52,395 nucleotides of DNA, taken from Monosporascus cannonballus. Taxonomy: Eukaryota > Ascomycota > Sordariomycetes > Xylariales. Under the pieces are notes generated by a model. The model saw only the letters and a list, made by a program, of their open reading frames with translations. It made no database searches and was not told the DNA's origin. Positions within the stretch are counted from its first letter, which is position 1; every line of letters begins with the position of its first letter. Positions 1 through 12,400 of this stretch are shown piece after piece. The stretch is from contig QJNS01000372.1 of assembly GCA_004154925.1 (NCBI GenBank), positions 1 through 52,395 of the forward strand. Reading direction: 5' to 3'. Position numbers and translations under genes: made by a program.

Positions 1-19
1 CCCCCCCCCCCCCCCCCCC
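1..19. repeat. Poly-C run at window start
   Basis: Nineteen consecutive C open the window. With the poly-G at the other end this looks like a contig edge at a homopolymer, either a true G/C tract where assembly stopped or a no-signal poly-G sequencing artefact. The P450 intron that begins at position 75 runs into it. Confidence 0.8.
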
Positions 20-75
20 GCGGCGATGTGTACGAATGAACGGAGGGTCATCATGGTGAGTGCCGCCTAACTTAC

Positions 76-1226
76 CCATTCCTCGCGCCTCTTGACGAGG
101 CCCTCAAAGAGATCGTCGCGCTCCTTCTCCATGCTGAGGCGGGACGCCAGCATCTCGTTGACGTACCCCTGCATCTTGGCGACGCCGAGGAAGCCGCCGA
201 GACGCCATATCCACTGCACGACGGCGTCGAGCCCGACATAGCTAAGCGCCATGATGACGGCGCCCGAGCGCACCGAGCCCATGATGAACGAGATCCACGG
301 GTGGTACTCGACGCTCTCGAGGCAGCCGAAGGAGTGCCCGAAGACGAGGTCCCCGATTATGTCGAACGTCGTGTAGTTGTACCACGCCTCCATGTTGAGG
401 GCGCGCCGGCCGCCGCCGCACTCCTGCGTCAGCCGCTCCAGCAGCAGGTCGACGTAGCGCGCGATGAGGGGCTCCTGTACATCGTACATACGATCTAGAG
501 TCAGTAAAAGACCGGAACCGAAGATTCTCGGAAAACTCCCAACGTCATCAAGAGAGTCGACATTAGAACCCAAACGGTCCGAAGGAATGCCGCCAAGGCC
601 TCTAGAAGAGAGGGCGTGGTAGGAAAAAAAAACAAGTGGACTCCAGGGGATACCAAACGCCCACTCACCTGCTGACGAATAGACGAGTCGGAGAAGCCGT
701 GCGACAGCGCGCGGCGGTAGCGCGAGTGCTCCTCGCGGCCGGCGTTGATGATGGACAAAGGTAGGGCGCGGATGGCGGCGACGAAGGTGCGCGACTTCGG
801 CATCTCGGAGCGCCCGGCCTGGTCGTCACCGAGGCGGTGGCCGTAGATGTCACGCCAGGCGCGCGGGTCGGTGAAGGAGAGGTGCCCGGGCCCCAGGCGG
901 ACGACGGGCCCGTAGCGCTCGTGCAGCCGCTGCGTGTCGAAGGCCTGGCGGCCGATCACGTGCCGCAGCGCCCAGGGGAGCGGCGACGCCCGGTACACGA
1001 GGGGGCCCGGGAACCGCCGCAGCGGGTGCAGGAACAGGTTGTACGCGGCCGTCGCCGCCTGCCACAGGATCAACTGTTTGTTGTGTCGATCGGTTAGTCC
1101 TTCATGAGTGCTCTGCTGCTAACTCCGAGAATGGACGTGCGGGTCCTGAGGGGAGCGGAGTGGGGGCCATACCGAGACGGCGGCGATTACGGCATACTGC
1201 CGGAGGTTAGACTTGATGGCTTCCAT
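76..1226 (-). CDS. Cytochrome P450 monooxygenase, CYP65-like, 5' part only
   Basis: This is a membrane-anchored heme-thiolate monooxygenase of the endoplasmic reticulum; only its first 286 codons lie in the window. My exon model on the minus strand is 1226-1173, 1073-669 and 474-76, all in phase 0. The introns are 1172-1074 (99 nt, CTAAC branch site) and 668-475 (194 nt, CTGAC branch site), and a third donor (GTAAGT) starts at 75. Exon 1 (18 codons, MEAIKSNLRQYAVIAAVS) joins LILWQ to complete an N-terminal membrane anchor. It is followed by the fungal P450 hallmarks YNLFLHPLRRFPGP, YGPVVRLGP, GREEHSRYRRALSHGFSD (helix C region) and NYTTFDIIGDLVFG. The arrangement resembles the CYP65 family, which includes trichothecene C-15 hydroxylases and other secondary-metabolism P450s. 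The substrate cannot be told. The I-helix, ExxR and heme-cysteine motifs would lie beyond the left edge. No stop or frameshift is seen. Confidence 0.93.
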
Positions 1227-1440
1227 ATCTTGCTATGCTCCGCGGGACAAGGGAACTTGTAACTACAGAAACCTGGACTACAGAAAAGCAACGTAAAATG
1301 CCCTCGTTTTAACGTAATGAGTTTACGAATGGAATGGACGTGTTATGACCTAACAGCCTTGGCCTTTCTGCGGATGGACGAGCTCGTCAAAGAAACTCCG
1401 ACCAGGACCAGGAAGGGTTACGTAACTAGCTCAAAAAGTT
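1227..1440. promoter_or_regulatory. Short upstream region of the P450, truncated by the AT-rich block
   Basis: Only about 210 bp of normal-composition DNA separates the P450 start codon from the beginning of the AT-rich block. I see no clear TATA box or known binding motif. Any further promoter elements would have to lie inside RIP-mutated DNA. Confidence 0.4.
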
Positions 1441-1699
1441 TAAATGTTCTTATTGGTTCAGAAGCCTCGAATTAATTAAATATTTGAAAAACTTAAAAGC
1501 ATTTAAAAGGGATTTATTAATATTAAAAAATTAAGGGGGCATAATTAATCCAAACTATAAACAAAATATATACGTTTAGTATTATTATAATTTAAATATT
1601 ATTAACTTATATTATAACTTTGTTACCTAAAATATCTTTAATATTACGAAACGTAATTAAGTTATTTTATTGTTTAAATTCTTACGATATTCCTACCAC

Positions 1700-1890
1700 C
1701 ATAAACTCGTATGACTAAGGTTTAATAGTTGGTGTGCTAATATACACAGCTAGTCCTTATACGGTGAGTTAGGGTGTTCAAACTCCAATTGGAGTTTGGA
1801 ATTGTTAATCTTTTAGTCTTGTAGTTAGCGTTGCACTCTTGCTTATCTCACAGTTGGTTAAACTTTTAGCCGTTACAGAATAAGGATTAT
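1700..1890. repeat. Less-decayed island with a 20-bp perfect palindrome
   Basis: This island has more mixed sequence than its surroundings. Positions 1779-1798 form a perfect palindrome, CAAACTCCAATTGGAGTTTG. It could be a transposon terminus or the junction of two head-to-head ends. I found no partner copy elsewhere in the window, so its origin is unassigned. Confidence 0.5.
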
Positions 1891-2212
1891 TATATCGAAA
1901 ATCTCGTTTTTTTTAAAACCGATTACTGTATATAAATCTTAACATATTCTAATAAAACGGTGTTAGTAATATCTACTGCACTATTATCACTACCTAGTAC
2001 ATTTTTATATTAATCGTTTATAAAGCTAGTTATTAATTTATATGTATACTAAATTAAAAGAAATCTTTATATATGAAATATTTTAAAATATACGGTCTTT
2101 TTAACAGTAAAAAATTATTAATTAGTAATCGTTTTCTAAAATACTAAATATAGTATTTATCGTCTAAATTATATTGTGAAATAACTTTCTAGATATATAG
2201 TGTTACAGCGCT

Positions 2213-2245
2213 AGCAAAGCGGCCTTTTTAAGCCGCCGTTTCGCT
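2213..2245. repeat. GC-rich imperfect hairpin
   Basis: AGCAAAGCGGC (2213-2223) can pair imperfectly with GCCGCCGTTTCGCT (2232-2245) across a short T-rich loop. It stands out in otherwise AT-rich DNA just before LTR-like copy A. It may belong to that LTR or to a small palindromic element. Confidence 0.4.
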
Positions 2246-2279
2246 ATATATATAAGTGCTACGCGCTTACGTATGTAAG

Positions 2280-2480
2280 GAAATAGATATATAAGCGAGG
2301 TGATAGCCGAGTAGTCGCAGACCATTCCAAGAAGTAGGTGTATTAATAGACTTTTATTTAGGTTGTATATATATTCGCTCGAGTATGGAATTTTGTAATT
2401 ATCTTAAGCAGGCGAGTTGGCGACTGGTCGCCGATATTTAACTATATTTTCCGTATTCTTTTTATTTTTTTATATTATTT
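2280..2480 (+). repeat. LTR-like repeat copy A
   Basis: Contains the series ATATATATTCGCTCGAGTATG, then a TTTTGTAATT segment, then GGCGACTGGTCGCCGATATTT. The same ordered series recurs at about 8,765-8,930 (copy B) and 9,245-9,440 (copy C), with mainly C/T and G/A differences. Copies A and C stay alignable for about 200 bp further (for example near 2,615-2,650 and 9,575-9,610), so both appear to be element 5' ends. Confidence 0.65.
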
Positions 2481-5400
2481 TCTCCTTTAATAATTCATTT
2501 TTAATAATTCATTTTAATTACATATCGTATTATAATTAATGCATCGCTAATTACGCGATATTATTATAAAGTAGAGATATTTCTTTAATATTTAATAAGT
2601 TTGTATTTTGGTTATTCCGAATGCCGTTAATATAAGGCTGGTTAATAAACGTTTTTTAATTAAAACATTATTAACTTTTATATTAATTTATTTTTAAATT
2701 TTCTATGAATATTTTAGTTGTAATGTTTATTTACGTTTACTGTTTTTTATTAAACAAATACTAAATTTCTATTTCTCTTTTTCTACATATTTCTTTATTT
2801 TGAACCGTTTATTATTGCGATCTTTATTTACGATAATATTTTTTAAAAAATAGTAATCTTTTAAGTTTTAAATTTTTCCAATTATATTCGAAAGATTAAC
2901 GATAATTTTTCAGTTTTTAATAAACCTTTTTATTATTTTAGCGGTTTATTTTATTTGGATTTTAATATTATTTATATCGCTGATTCGTTAAAAACGAACG
3001 TCGAATTTTACGTATAATATATATAAAATTTAAAAAATATTTTGATATATATATATTTTTATATAATTGTTTATTAATTACCAAATAATCTCCGAATATT
3101 TTTCGAACTATACTTTAAGTAGATTTTGTTTATTATTATAAACTTATGTAAAAAAAGAAAGATTAAAGTTTTAAATTAAATCCGATTCCAATATTCTAAT
3201 ATAATTCGATCGGCGAATACTTTTGTTTAAAAATATTAAAGTTCAAATAATTACGATTATAAAAATATAATTTTTGTATAGTTTTAAAATGTTTTACTTG
3301 AAATATAAATTAATACAATATTTGTTTTTCGCCGATTTATTATTATGAATTCGCCGTTGTACTAAAACGTTGTTTTCTATTTTTAACATTACAATAAAAA
3401 TATATTTATAAATATAAAAAAAAGCCTATTACTATACAATTATTATATATTTGTTATACAAACACAATAACACTACTTATACCAATTCCTATATTATATT
3501 AGAAACACCATATAATCAAAGCTAATGTTATTTATTTATTATAAAATTTAAAAGGTTAAAGTATTTTTTTTCTTATAGTAAATTTATTTTAAATTCTTTA
3601 ATTACATTAAATATTTTTAGACAATATTTGATAATAATAATATAATTCCAGTTAATGTCGCCGGTTATAATATATAAAATATAGCGAAAATATACTGAAA
3701 ACGCGCCCTTCTATTATAGTATTAACGAAAATTAAAAATAATGTTTAAACTTATATTTCTTTTTTTAATAGTTTTATTTGTTTCGTAAATTTAATAATTA
3801 ACTTTAAAGATTTATTAATTAATTTTATAATAATACTAGTTAGACATTTATCTATGTTAAGTTTTATTTTATTTTCCGTTTAATAACCGTATATTTATTC
3901 ATAATTTATTATTAAAATATAAGATTTGAATTTTAGAAAAGAAAATCTAGTATTATTTATATTCGACTAGTAATATATTACGGTTTTAGGATGTTTTTAT
4001 ATTGATATGAATTAATATTATTATATATTTAATATTATCGTAATTTATTATTATTATATAATTTTATTATAAATATATTTTGTTTAATCGATTTTAGAAA
4101 TATTTCAATACTTTTTTCTCGATATAAAATAAAATATTTTTTCAAAAATATTCTTATTTATTCCGAATACAATTATACCGACTACTATTATTAATTACTT
4201 AATTTATATATCTATTTTCAAAAATATAATATTACACACAATCGATAATTTCTTTGTAATTATAATATATAAACTTAAATATTTTTTAAATTTAAGACTT
4301 CTCTAAATCAACTTGTAATTTAATTATAATAAAATGTTCGATTCATTAGGGCTTCTTTTATTTATTTATACGTTATTCATCTATTTTTATATATTTTACA
4401 TAATTCCGTGTTTTCTATATTTTAAATTAAAACGTTTTTAATATATATTTTATTATAGGAAAATAATAATTATATTAAGTTTTAAGTAATAAATAATTTA
4501 GAAAGTATTGTTATAAATGTACTTTTATAATTCTTATAAATAAATTGAAGTATATATATTAATTAAACACTAATTTATTTAATTCTTCTTGAAATAATTC
4601 AAAACATTGAATTAAACTTAAAGATTTAATTTAACTATCTATTTAAAAATATTAAATAATAAATAATTGATATTCGATTTTTCTATTTTTACTGAATTCG
4701 AGTGAAATATTATTAATAAATATTGATTTCGGTTATTAACAATTTTTAATTAAAAAGCTTAATGCGTATTTTATTTTTTAATATAATATATTACTTAATT
4801 TCGTCATAATTAAAGTTTTAATTATATATAAAAAATATTATTATTTTCGTAAAACTATTAGCGGTTATTAGGTTAATATTTTATACGTATTTATTATTTT
4901 TTAGTTTAAACACTCTGTTCGTAATAAAAGTTATATTTAATTTTAAAATAAATATATAAATAAAGTTGAAAATGAAAATATTTTGTATAATTTATTATTA
5001 AGTTTTGGTATATCTTAATATATTAAATATTTTTAAAATATCGTTAAATGTTATCAATTAAAACTTATTAATACATTTTTTAATTAATTAATTTAGCAAT
5101 GTTATATTTTTCTTAATTCATTTATTTATAAGTTATTATAATATTAATTTATAAAATATTAGCGTAAGATGCATTATAATAAAATAATAAATTCACTTCG
5201 ATATAATGAAAGGCAATTAAAATTTATATAATAATATTTTTGATCTTAGTATTTTTAAATTAAAAATTCGAATTTCCAAGTATTTTATTCTTTTAACTTA
5301 TAATCTTTAAATTTTATCGTACAAGTATTACAAATTTTTGAAACAAATATTATTTTGCTTAAAATTAATTTTTTCATTATACGTAAAACATAATATTTTA

Positions 5401-5514
5401 GTATAATAATTTTAACGATTTCGACATTTAATATTATTAATAATTCGATATTAAGGCGGTACTTTATTATTACATTAAATCTTAATTTAAGATAATTTTA
5501 ATAATAATTTTTAT

Positions 5515-5823
5515 ATGCGTTTTTTTACAGTACGTATTTTATATAAAAAATACCGGCATATTCTTTTAGATTTTATTTTTCGAAAAATAATTTGCGATTA
5601 TAAAATGAAGATTTTGTATTATTTTAATATGGATTTTAATTATTCAAATCGTTTTAACTTTAAATTTAGTATAAAATTTAATTATAAGAAAGTTTTAAAC
5701 GAGTTTAACGAATTACTTTACTCGATTGTATTTTTCGATTATATAAAATATAATTATTCTGAAATATTTAATAATTTTTTAAAAAATCTTTATTTAATTG
5801 TAAATATTTTTAATAAATATTAA
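5515..5823 (+). pseudogene. Reverse transcriptase/RNase H fragment of gypsy relic 1
   Basis: A 102-codon open stretch that I read as a decayed Ty3/gypsy segment at the reverse transcriptase to RNase H junction. ILYYFNMDF corresponds to the family's ILxHFDPD motif. LYSIVFF corresponds to the LHPVAFFS motif, and the ending KNLYLIVNIF to KELLAIVxAF. Substitutions such as H to Y, P to S and A to V fit C-to-T on the coding strand. A homologous but more broken copy lies at about 12,255-12,480. It is a relic, not a functional gene. The alignment was made by eye and should be checked by profile search. Confidence 0.45.
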
Positions 5824-8764
5824 TATTATATTATTATAATAAATTAATATAAATATATAATTTCGCCGCTAGTTCAATGTATTAATAGAATTACTCTTTT
5901 TAATTAATATTAATATTTGAAATCGATTTATGATAATTAATAGATTTCGCGATCAAATGTTTTTTAGAAGTCTTAATAAATATAATAATTATTTTTCTTA
6001 TATAATGTATTAAAATTAAGATTTTGTTTTGATTATTTCTTAAATATTATCGTTAATGTTTTATTTTTTTTACAACAACAAATAATGTTTATTATTTTAT
6101 TCTATATTTAATTTCGTTATTAAAAGATTTTTATACATAAAACGTAAAAAGATATTAATTTTTAAAAATTAAAATAAAAAAATATTATTATTTTAATAAA
6201 TATATTTATATTTATTCGAGCACGGTTTAAAAGGTTTCTGCACCGAAAAATAGTTATAAAATAGTCTTTTAATTTTGAAAAGGTTTTAAATATTTTATTA
6301 TTTTATTAAAATAATTTTATATAAATCTCTGTAAAAATAGGTTTAATAAAAAAGTAATTTTTAAATAATAAATTGGAATTTCTTATGAAAATTACTAACT
6401 TTTATAAATATTTAAACGTTATATATCACATTAAGATATTTCAAGTTTTGAATTATATTAATTTACTAAAAGTTTATTTATATTTTTTACAAAATTTAAA
6501 ATAAAGTTTAAAAACGAAATTTCGTTTTTAAAAGTTTCACATTTTGTTAATTTAAGAAATAATTAATACTTCTTAAACTTTTAGAAACTAATTAAAAATA
6601 TTTTATATATTTTTTTAAAAATATATTACGATATTATTTAAATAAATAATATAAATTTAATCCATTTTTTTAAGAAATAAGCGACAAAAAATATAGAGTT
6701 TTTATAATAAGCAGATTTAATAACCAGTAATTAAGATACAACCGTAAATTATCGTTTCTTTTAACTATAAATAAAATAAGCATAATAATTTTCGATTTTA
6801 ATATTCGAATTCGTTTAATTCGTAAATTGTCGCAAATATAATTTTCAAATTTTTATTAATAAAAATTTAAAATTAGATATATTAACTTTATAAGCGGCAA
6901 TTTGATTTATATTAAGTATATGGTATATTTTGATTTGGCAAATTTAAAGAATGTGTTTATTTTTTAAGACTATAGATTTTAAAATTTCTTTAAATATTTA
7001 AATACTTATATAACTTTGGAACTCATAATTACTACTAAGTTTTAAAACGTTATAATTATTATTAAATTTAATAGAATTAATAATGCAAGTTAATTCGCCG
7101 GCAAATATTAAATTTATTAATATTTCCCCGTCGAATATCTTTTGTATTTCTGTAAACATATTTATATTTTATAACATTTAATCATATATTTTATTTCTTT
7201 ATTACTATTTAAAATTATAGTAAATTAAACGGTAAACAGTTGCAATAAAGTTCTAAGGAAATGTGATAAAGTATTTGACATTTTCGTAATTATTTATTAT
7301 TTCGATTTTACTTTTGAAACGTTATATTGTCTAATTTAAAATAGATTACGTTTTATTAATATAAATATATTACTAATAATAAAATATAAAGTGTATTCTT
7401 TTATAAACAACTTATTAAATATATTTATTTCTACTTTCGTATTTAATTTAATTCGTAAACTAATCTTATATTAATCATATTTTCGTATAATAATGATTAT
7501 ATTTTCTAATAATAATAATTAAAGCTTTTAATAACCGTTTAATACTAATCTTTTGTCGATTTGCCGAGAAATTAACATAAATATATATTTTTATTCAGGT
7601 AAAATTTCTTTTAATTTATTCAAATTGTCGCAAACGATAAAATTTAATTTGTTTTTAAAGTATTTAATAATATCTCCAACTAAGCGGATTTATTACAGTC
7701 GGTATTTATTCGGTAATAAAAAATTCTTTTACAAGTCTTAATTTTTTACTTAATTTTAGTATTTTTATTTGAACTTTTTATATTTGAAATTTATTTTAAA
7801 ACGTATTTAAATATATATATTTTTATCTAGTTTTTTATCTTTAATATTAAATAATGTAGCTATAATTAATTTTTAAAATTAGGTTGAATAAATATTTAAA
7901 AATATCTTTTTTTAAAACATTTAAATTTTTAACATCTTTTTATTTTATACTAAAAATAATATATATCAGTTTAAGAAGTATTTTACGTAGAAATTTACAT
8001 TTTTAAGTTTAAGTAAATAAACCTTTCAAGTTCTAAAAAACTTATTGATAATTTATTATTTTATTGTAGTATTTCGAAAAAAGTTTAGGAAATGCGGTTT
8101 ATATTTTAACTTAAAAAATATTTTTATAAAAAATTATAAATTTCGGAGGAATTATTTTAGTTTTTCTTTATATATTATTATAATACCTTTATTATTTTTA
8201 TTATAAAATCCTTTTTTTATACAACTTAATAAATATATATTCCGTCCGACAATTTAGTCCTTTTACTAATATAAAGTTTTATAATAAATATAATTTATTG
8301 TTTTCGGGTTTTTTATTAAAAACCATTTATTAAATAATTATTCGAAGTATTTTAATAACTCTATATACTTTTATTTCTTTTATTAATTATATTCGTTTGT
8401 AATATATACTATTAAACGTTTACGTTTTTATTAATTCTATATCGTTTATTTAATAATTATATTCATTTTCTTTTCTTCGAATATAATTCGTTTTTATTGT
8501 ATTGTATACTACAAATGTAAAAGTTTATCGTTAAAAATATATTACATATTAAAATAATATTTTAATCTCGGTTGTTTTAGAATAAATATACAATTATAAT
8601 TAATGGTATTTTTTTAAGAGCGTTTTATCGAATAATAATTTTTATCTTTATTTTTATAATATTTTCACTGTATTTTAAACGTACAGTATTTCAGTTTTTA
8701 TATAAAATTAGTAATTATAAGGTAAATTTATAAATATATAAGTAAAATAATAACTAAATAATTA

Positions 8765-8930
8765 AATGTATTCCGCAAAGTAAATGTATTAATAAACTTT
8801 TATTTAAGTTATATATATATTTGCCCGCGTGTGAAATTTTGTAATTGTCTTAAATAAGTAGATCGCCGATTAGTCGCCGATATTTAGCCGTATCTTTCGC
8901 ATTTTCTTATTTTTTTACAACTAGATAAAT
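8765..8930 (+). repeat. LTR-like repeat copy B
   Basis: Shares with copy A the tracts AATAAACTTTTATTTA, TATATATATTTGCCCGCG, TTTTGTAATTGTCTTAA and TAGTCGCCGATATTTAGCCG. Similarity fades after about 8,920, whereas A and C continue further. That fits a 3' LTR of relic 1. Confidence 0.6.
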
Positions 8931-9244
8931 TTCTTTTTTCTTTCTCGTATAATAGTAGAATATGTTCTAAAACCTCTAAAAAGCTTATAACGCTATAGGA
9001 GTATTTTAAGTAACGAATTATTATTACAAATCAATATTATTTAAATTATAAAATTCATAAACGTATATATTTATCCAAATTATATTACATATTTATTAAA
9101 TTTTATAATTATCATAAATTTAATTGATTAAATCAAAATAATTTTATATAGATTTATTTAAATTTTAAGATTAGAAGAAGTTTAAATTATATAATCTCGA
9201 TAATATAAGTTTGAAGTATTTTCTACGACCAAATTAATATAAAA

Positions 9245-9440
9245 AATAGATATTTAAGCGAGATAATTGCTAAGTAGTTGTAAACTCTTCTATGAAATAA
9301 GTATATTAATAGACCTTTATCTAGATTATATATATATTCGCTCGAATATGAGATTTTGTAGTTATTTAAAATAGGTTGGTCGGCAACTAGTCGTCGATAT
9401 TTAATCGTACTTTTCGTATTTCTTTATTTCTTTATATTAT
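9245..9440 (+). repeat. LTR-like repeat copy C
   Basis: Third copy of the repeat described for copy A. It includes GATATTTAAGCGAGATAATT (compare ATATATAAGCGAGGTGATAG at about 2,290), TATATATATTCGCTCGAATA and a GTCGTCGATATTTAATCGTA end. Differences from A are almost all transitions. Confidence 0.65.
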
Positions 9441-12400
9441 TCTTTTTTTATTTTAAATCCTTAATAGTTATTACTAATTATATATTAGGTTATAGCTAAT
9501 ATTATATTTTATTCTAAAATTGTATTATAAAAACTAAATTCAATAAAAATATTTTATAAGTTTATTTTTTTTATTTCGAATAGCGCTAATATGGAACCGA
9601 TTAATATATATTTCTTATCGAAATATTATAAATTTTCAAATTAATTTCTTTTATTTTTTCCGTATATATTTCGATTATTATTTTTTATTTATATCTATTA
9701 TTTATTTATTCAGTAATTCTTAATATCTTTTTATGTATATATTTTGTTCGTGTACATATATATTTGAATTTTCAATTATTTACCGTTACGAGATCCAATT
9801 ATAATAATTCTTTTAATTTAAAAATTTTTAAATTAATTTGAAAAACCGAGAATAAATTATTAATCTTCGGTAGATTTTATTAATATTAAATTGATTTAGT
9901 TTAATTTGTCTTTATATTATTTATATTATGAATTCGATAAACAATCTATATTAAATTTTATCTTTATTATATCTATAATAAAAATACTATTTTTATATTG
10001 ATATTTATATTTTTACGTAATCCATTATAAGTAATTATATAATTTTCGAATATTTTAAACAGTAAAAGTTGAAAGATTTTCTTTAAATACTATAAATTTA
10101 TATAATAAATCAAAATAAATATTTATATTTTCTTAACAAGTATATTGAAAATGCTATAAATCTTAAAACTGAAAGTATGAAAGATTGATTGATTCCGCTT
10201 AAAAAATATAATTTTATATTATTTCGAATATTTTATATTACACATAATTTAATTATCTACTTATTTTTTAACAATGTATTTTCGGTAGTTTACTATTTTA
10301 TTAATATTTCTGTTATTGTTTTTAATATAGAATTAAAGTTATGTTTATAAATATAAATAAATTTTAATATTAAATACTAGGTATATTATTATCATATAAA
10401 TACTATAATATTATATATACTATTTTGTATAATCTTAGTAAATTAAAAATAAAAGTTTATTATTATATAAAATATATTTAAGTAACACATAATAATAAAA
10501 ATATAATTATAATTAATTTTAATAATCAAAAAATAAAATATATGCTGAAATTATTTTAAAACGTATTATTTATCACTATATTAATAAATATGTAATATAA
10601 TTTTTAATATTATAATTATTGTATATTTCTATATTTTTATTATAAATTTTATAATTACATTTATTTATTTAAAAACTATTTCTTAAATTTATAAACCAAC
10701 TTTTTATATAGTTTGAATAATACAATATTTCTATTATTAATCATTAAAATTATATTTATAATTTTGTAATATAATGTAAATTTTTAATTTAAAACTATAA
10801 ATTTCACTTTTATAAAATACACTTAATGTTATCTTTATCTGGTTAGTAATTTATTTAAATTCATAAATATTTATATTATTATTAAATTTATATTATATAT
10901 TTGTCGTTTTATTTATATATTATTTCCTTTTAAGTTTATTTTACATATATCTTAATTAGTTTATTTTATATATATTTTAAAACCTTTGACTAATTTGACA
11001 TAAATCGTATATATTACAATGTTTTATAGCAATTTAAATCTATTAGGTTTTTATAAATATAGTTTAACCTCTTTTCGTATTTAATAAAGTCCTATTATAT
11101 ATTTAATAACTTTTTATTTAACAAAATGAAACTATTTACCCTAATTATTATTACACTAAGTAATAATTTTAATAATTTATTTTACTTATTTATTTTCGAA
11201 GTTATGAAATTTAATATAATTAATACTTTTTAATAGTATTATATTTTTAAAACATAATATAAAAATATGTCATATAAATTTGTTTTCTTTATAAATTATT
11301 AAATTAAATACGTTTAAAACTTTATCTATTTAATAATAATTATTTAAATATATATTATTATTAAGTTAAAATTTCTTTTCAAGTTAGTATTTATCCTAAA
11401 TAACGTTAGAATTCTTTTTTAAAAAATTAATAAATACATTTAATTATAACCTTTTTATAAATTAATACCGTTTTCTCTCTTATATTTATTTTTATATCGA
11501 CAAATCCTCGTTATACATTTTAAATATTTATGTATTTTTAAGCTTTAAATTGTATTTAATTATATTGTACTATATTATAGTCGTAAGTATCTAATATTTT
11601 ATTTTATTAAATATTTAACAAGTGTATTTTTATTATTAATAAACTTAAATATCATTTTTATAAAATTGTAAATAATTAGTAAAATAATATTATATATATA
11701 TTTATAATTTTTAAATTCAAAATCAATTTCATAATAAAGTAGTTATTTAAATTAAAATTCAAAATATACATATATTATAAAATCTGGATTTAAATATTTA
11801 TTTATTCTAATATATTAAGTATGTTTAAAGAATTATTAAATAATATTTATTTAAAGCTTTTATTTATACTTTCAATTAATGAATATAATTATTTGCCGGT
11901 TTTTAACATATTTTATTTAAAAACAATTATGTTAAAAACTAATAAGTTATCGATATAAAAAGTTACTTATAGTTATATAATCACTTTCTTTCGATATATT
12001 TAAATTAAAATTATATATTTCTTAAATTTTAAATTTGAAATTAAATATTGCAGATCATGTTATAAAACTATTATAAAATGTGCGAAATAATTAAATTTTT
12101 GTTTAAAGCTAATTCTTTTTTTAAATTTAAGATTTATTATTTCGATATAGAAATTCTAGTATTTTTATTTTTTAAATTTATTAATAATTCTATATTATAA
12201 CGACATTTTATTATTACGTTAAAGTTTAACGTTTTTGAAATAAGTTTAATAAAAAAATTATTTATCTTTATTTACAGTATATATTTTATATAAAAACACT
12301 GATATACGGCTTTTTTTATTTTCTTGTTAAAAAATAATTTATAATTGCATTATAAAAACTTAGTATTATTTTAATGTAAATATTAATTCTTTAAATATTT

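Larger units (their letters stand above)
2280..8930 (+). mobile_element. Ty3/gypsy-like LTR retrotransposon relic 1
   Basis: Two similar sequences (copy A about 2,280-2,480; copy B about 8,765-8,930) bracket about 6.6 kb of AT-rich DNA, in the spacing of a full LTR retrotransposon. On the plus strand at 5,515-5,823 a decayed reverse transcriptase/RNase H segment is readable, which gives family and orientation. No other domain could be placed with confidence. Plus-strand T strongly exceeds A in parts (38 T to 17 A in 8,161-8,220). The exact LTR ends and target-site duplication were not resolved. Confidence 0.55.

Noticed and set aside
7553..7741. 62-codon open frame inside gypsy relic 1
   Set aside because: Both strands give similarly plausible AT-driven sequence, and no pol or integrase motif could be assigned.
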